Assembly (NCBI GenBank): GCA_007135295.1
Contig: SLJD01000282.1
Coordinates: 1 to 5,760 of the forward strand
DNA: 5,760 bases
Reading direction: 5' to 3'
Origin: Phycisphaerales bacterium
GTDB lineage: Bacteria > Planctomycetota > Phycisphaerae > Phycisphaerales > SM1A02
Made by a program: the position numbers and the translations under genes
Part shown: piece by piece, positions 5,745 to 5,760 of the stretch
Layout: each line of letters starts with the position of its first letter
How positions within the stretch are numbered: the stretch's first letter is position 1
Notes under the pieces: model-generated
Database searches by the model: none
What the model saw: only the letters and a program-made list of their open reading frames with translations
What the model was told of the DNA's origin: nothing

Positions 5745-5760
5745 ATGCACCTCACGGAAC
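5745..5760 (+). CDS. Start of an unidentified gene (partial)
   Basis: Only the first five codons (MHLTE) are inside the window, so no family can be named. The start at 5745 is preferred because of the AAGGAGG six bases upstream. ATG codons at 5712 and 5715 are in the same frame and would add 11 or 10 residues (beginning MMRWSSARRPT), but they have only a weak AAAGG upstream. Confidence 0.6.

Noticed and set aside
5499..5750. A minus-strand frame of 83 codons over the repeat region
   Set aside because: Its sequence is largely the translated C-rich repeat (PGVPG, FRGSGG) and I see no good RBS or family. It would also run through the RBS and start of the downstream + strand gene.

Overview
The window is high-GC DNA read entirely on the + strand. 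It holds three complete genes and the edges of two more. GC-ending codons dominate, the longest gene carries a lipoprotein signal typical of a diderm cell, and G/C-rich repeats sit between genes. This fits a high-GC Gram-negative-type bacterium. A planctomycete (Phycisphaerae-like) is my best guess from overall style, but no marker here proves it.

Layout. Positions 2-115 are the last 37 codons of an unidentified upstream gene. Its TGA overlaps the GTG start of the next gene (GTGA, 112-115), so the two are probably co-translated. Positions 112-801 encode a 229-residue HhH-GPD-fold protein related to endonuclease III/MutY. It keeps the catalytic Asp, but Tyr replaces the endonuclease III Lys, no FeS-cluster cysteines are present, and the C-terminus is a Ser/Lys/Arg-rich tail. 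A 101-bp gap follows that contains an imperfect 15-bp tandem repeat. Positions 903-4589 encode a 1228-residue lipoprotein made largely of TPR-type helical repeats, with a well-conserved C-terminal TPR block. After a 167-bp spacer with a GC hairpin and a pyrimidine-rich stretch comes a complete YebC/TACO1-family gene (4757-5506). The last 250 bp hold two copies of a ~37-bp C-rich repeat, a pyrimidine-rich stretch, and a strong ribosome binding site in front of a gene that is cut off after five codons (5745-5760).

How the genes relate. The tight overlap supports an operon between the unknown upstream gene and the glycosylase-like gene. The lipoprotein may be on the same transcript, but it has its own strong RBS. 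The yebC gene is separated by a longer spacer and may have its own promoter. The products act in different places (DNA, cell envelope, ribosome), so I see no single pathway. I do not see a clear new defence or mobile system. The items most worth a second look are the atypical glycosylase, the 15-bp repeat next to its tail, the giant TPR lipoprotein, and the C-rich intergenic repeat after yebC.
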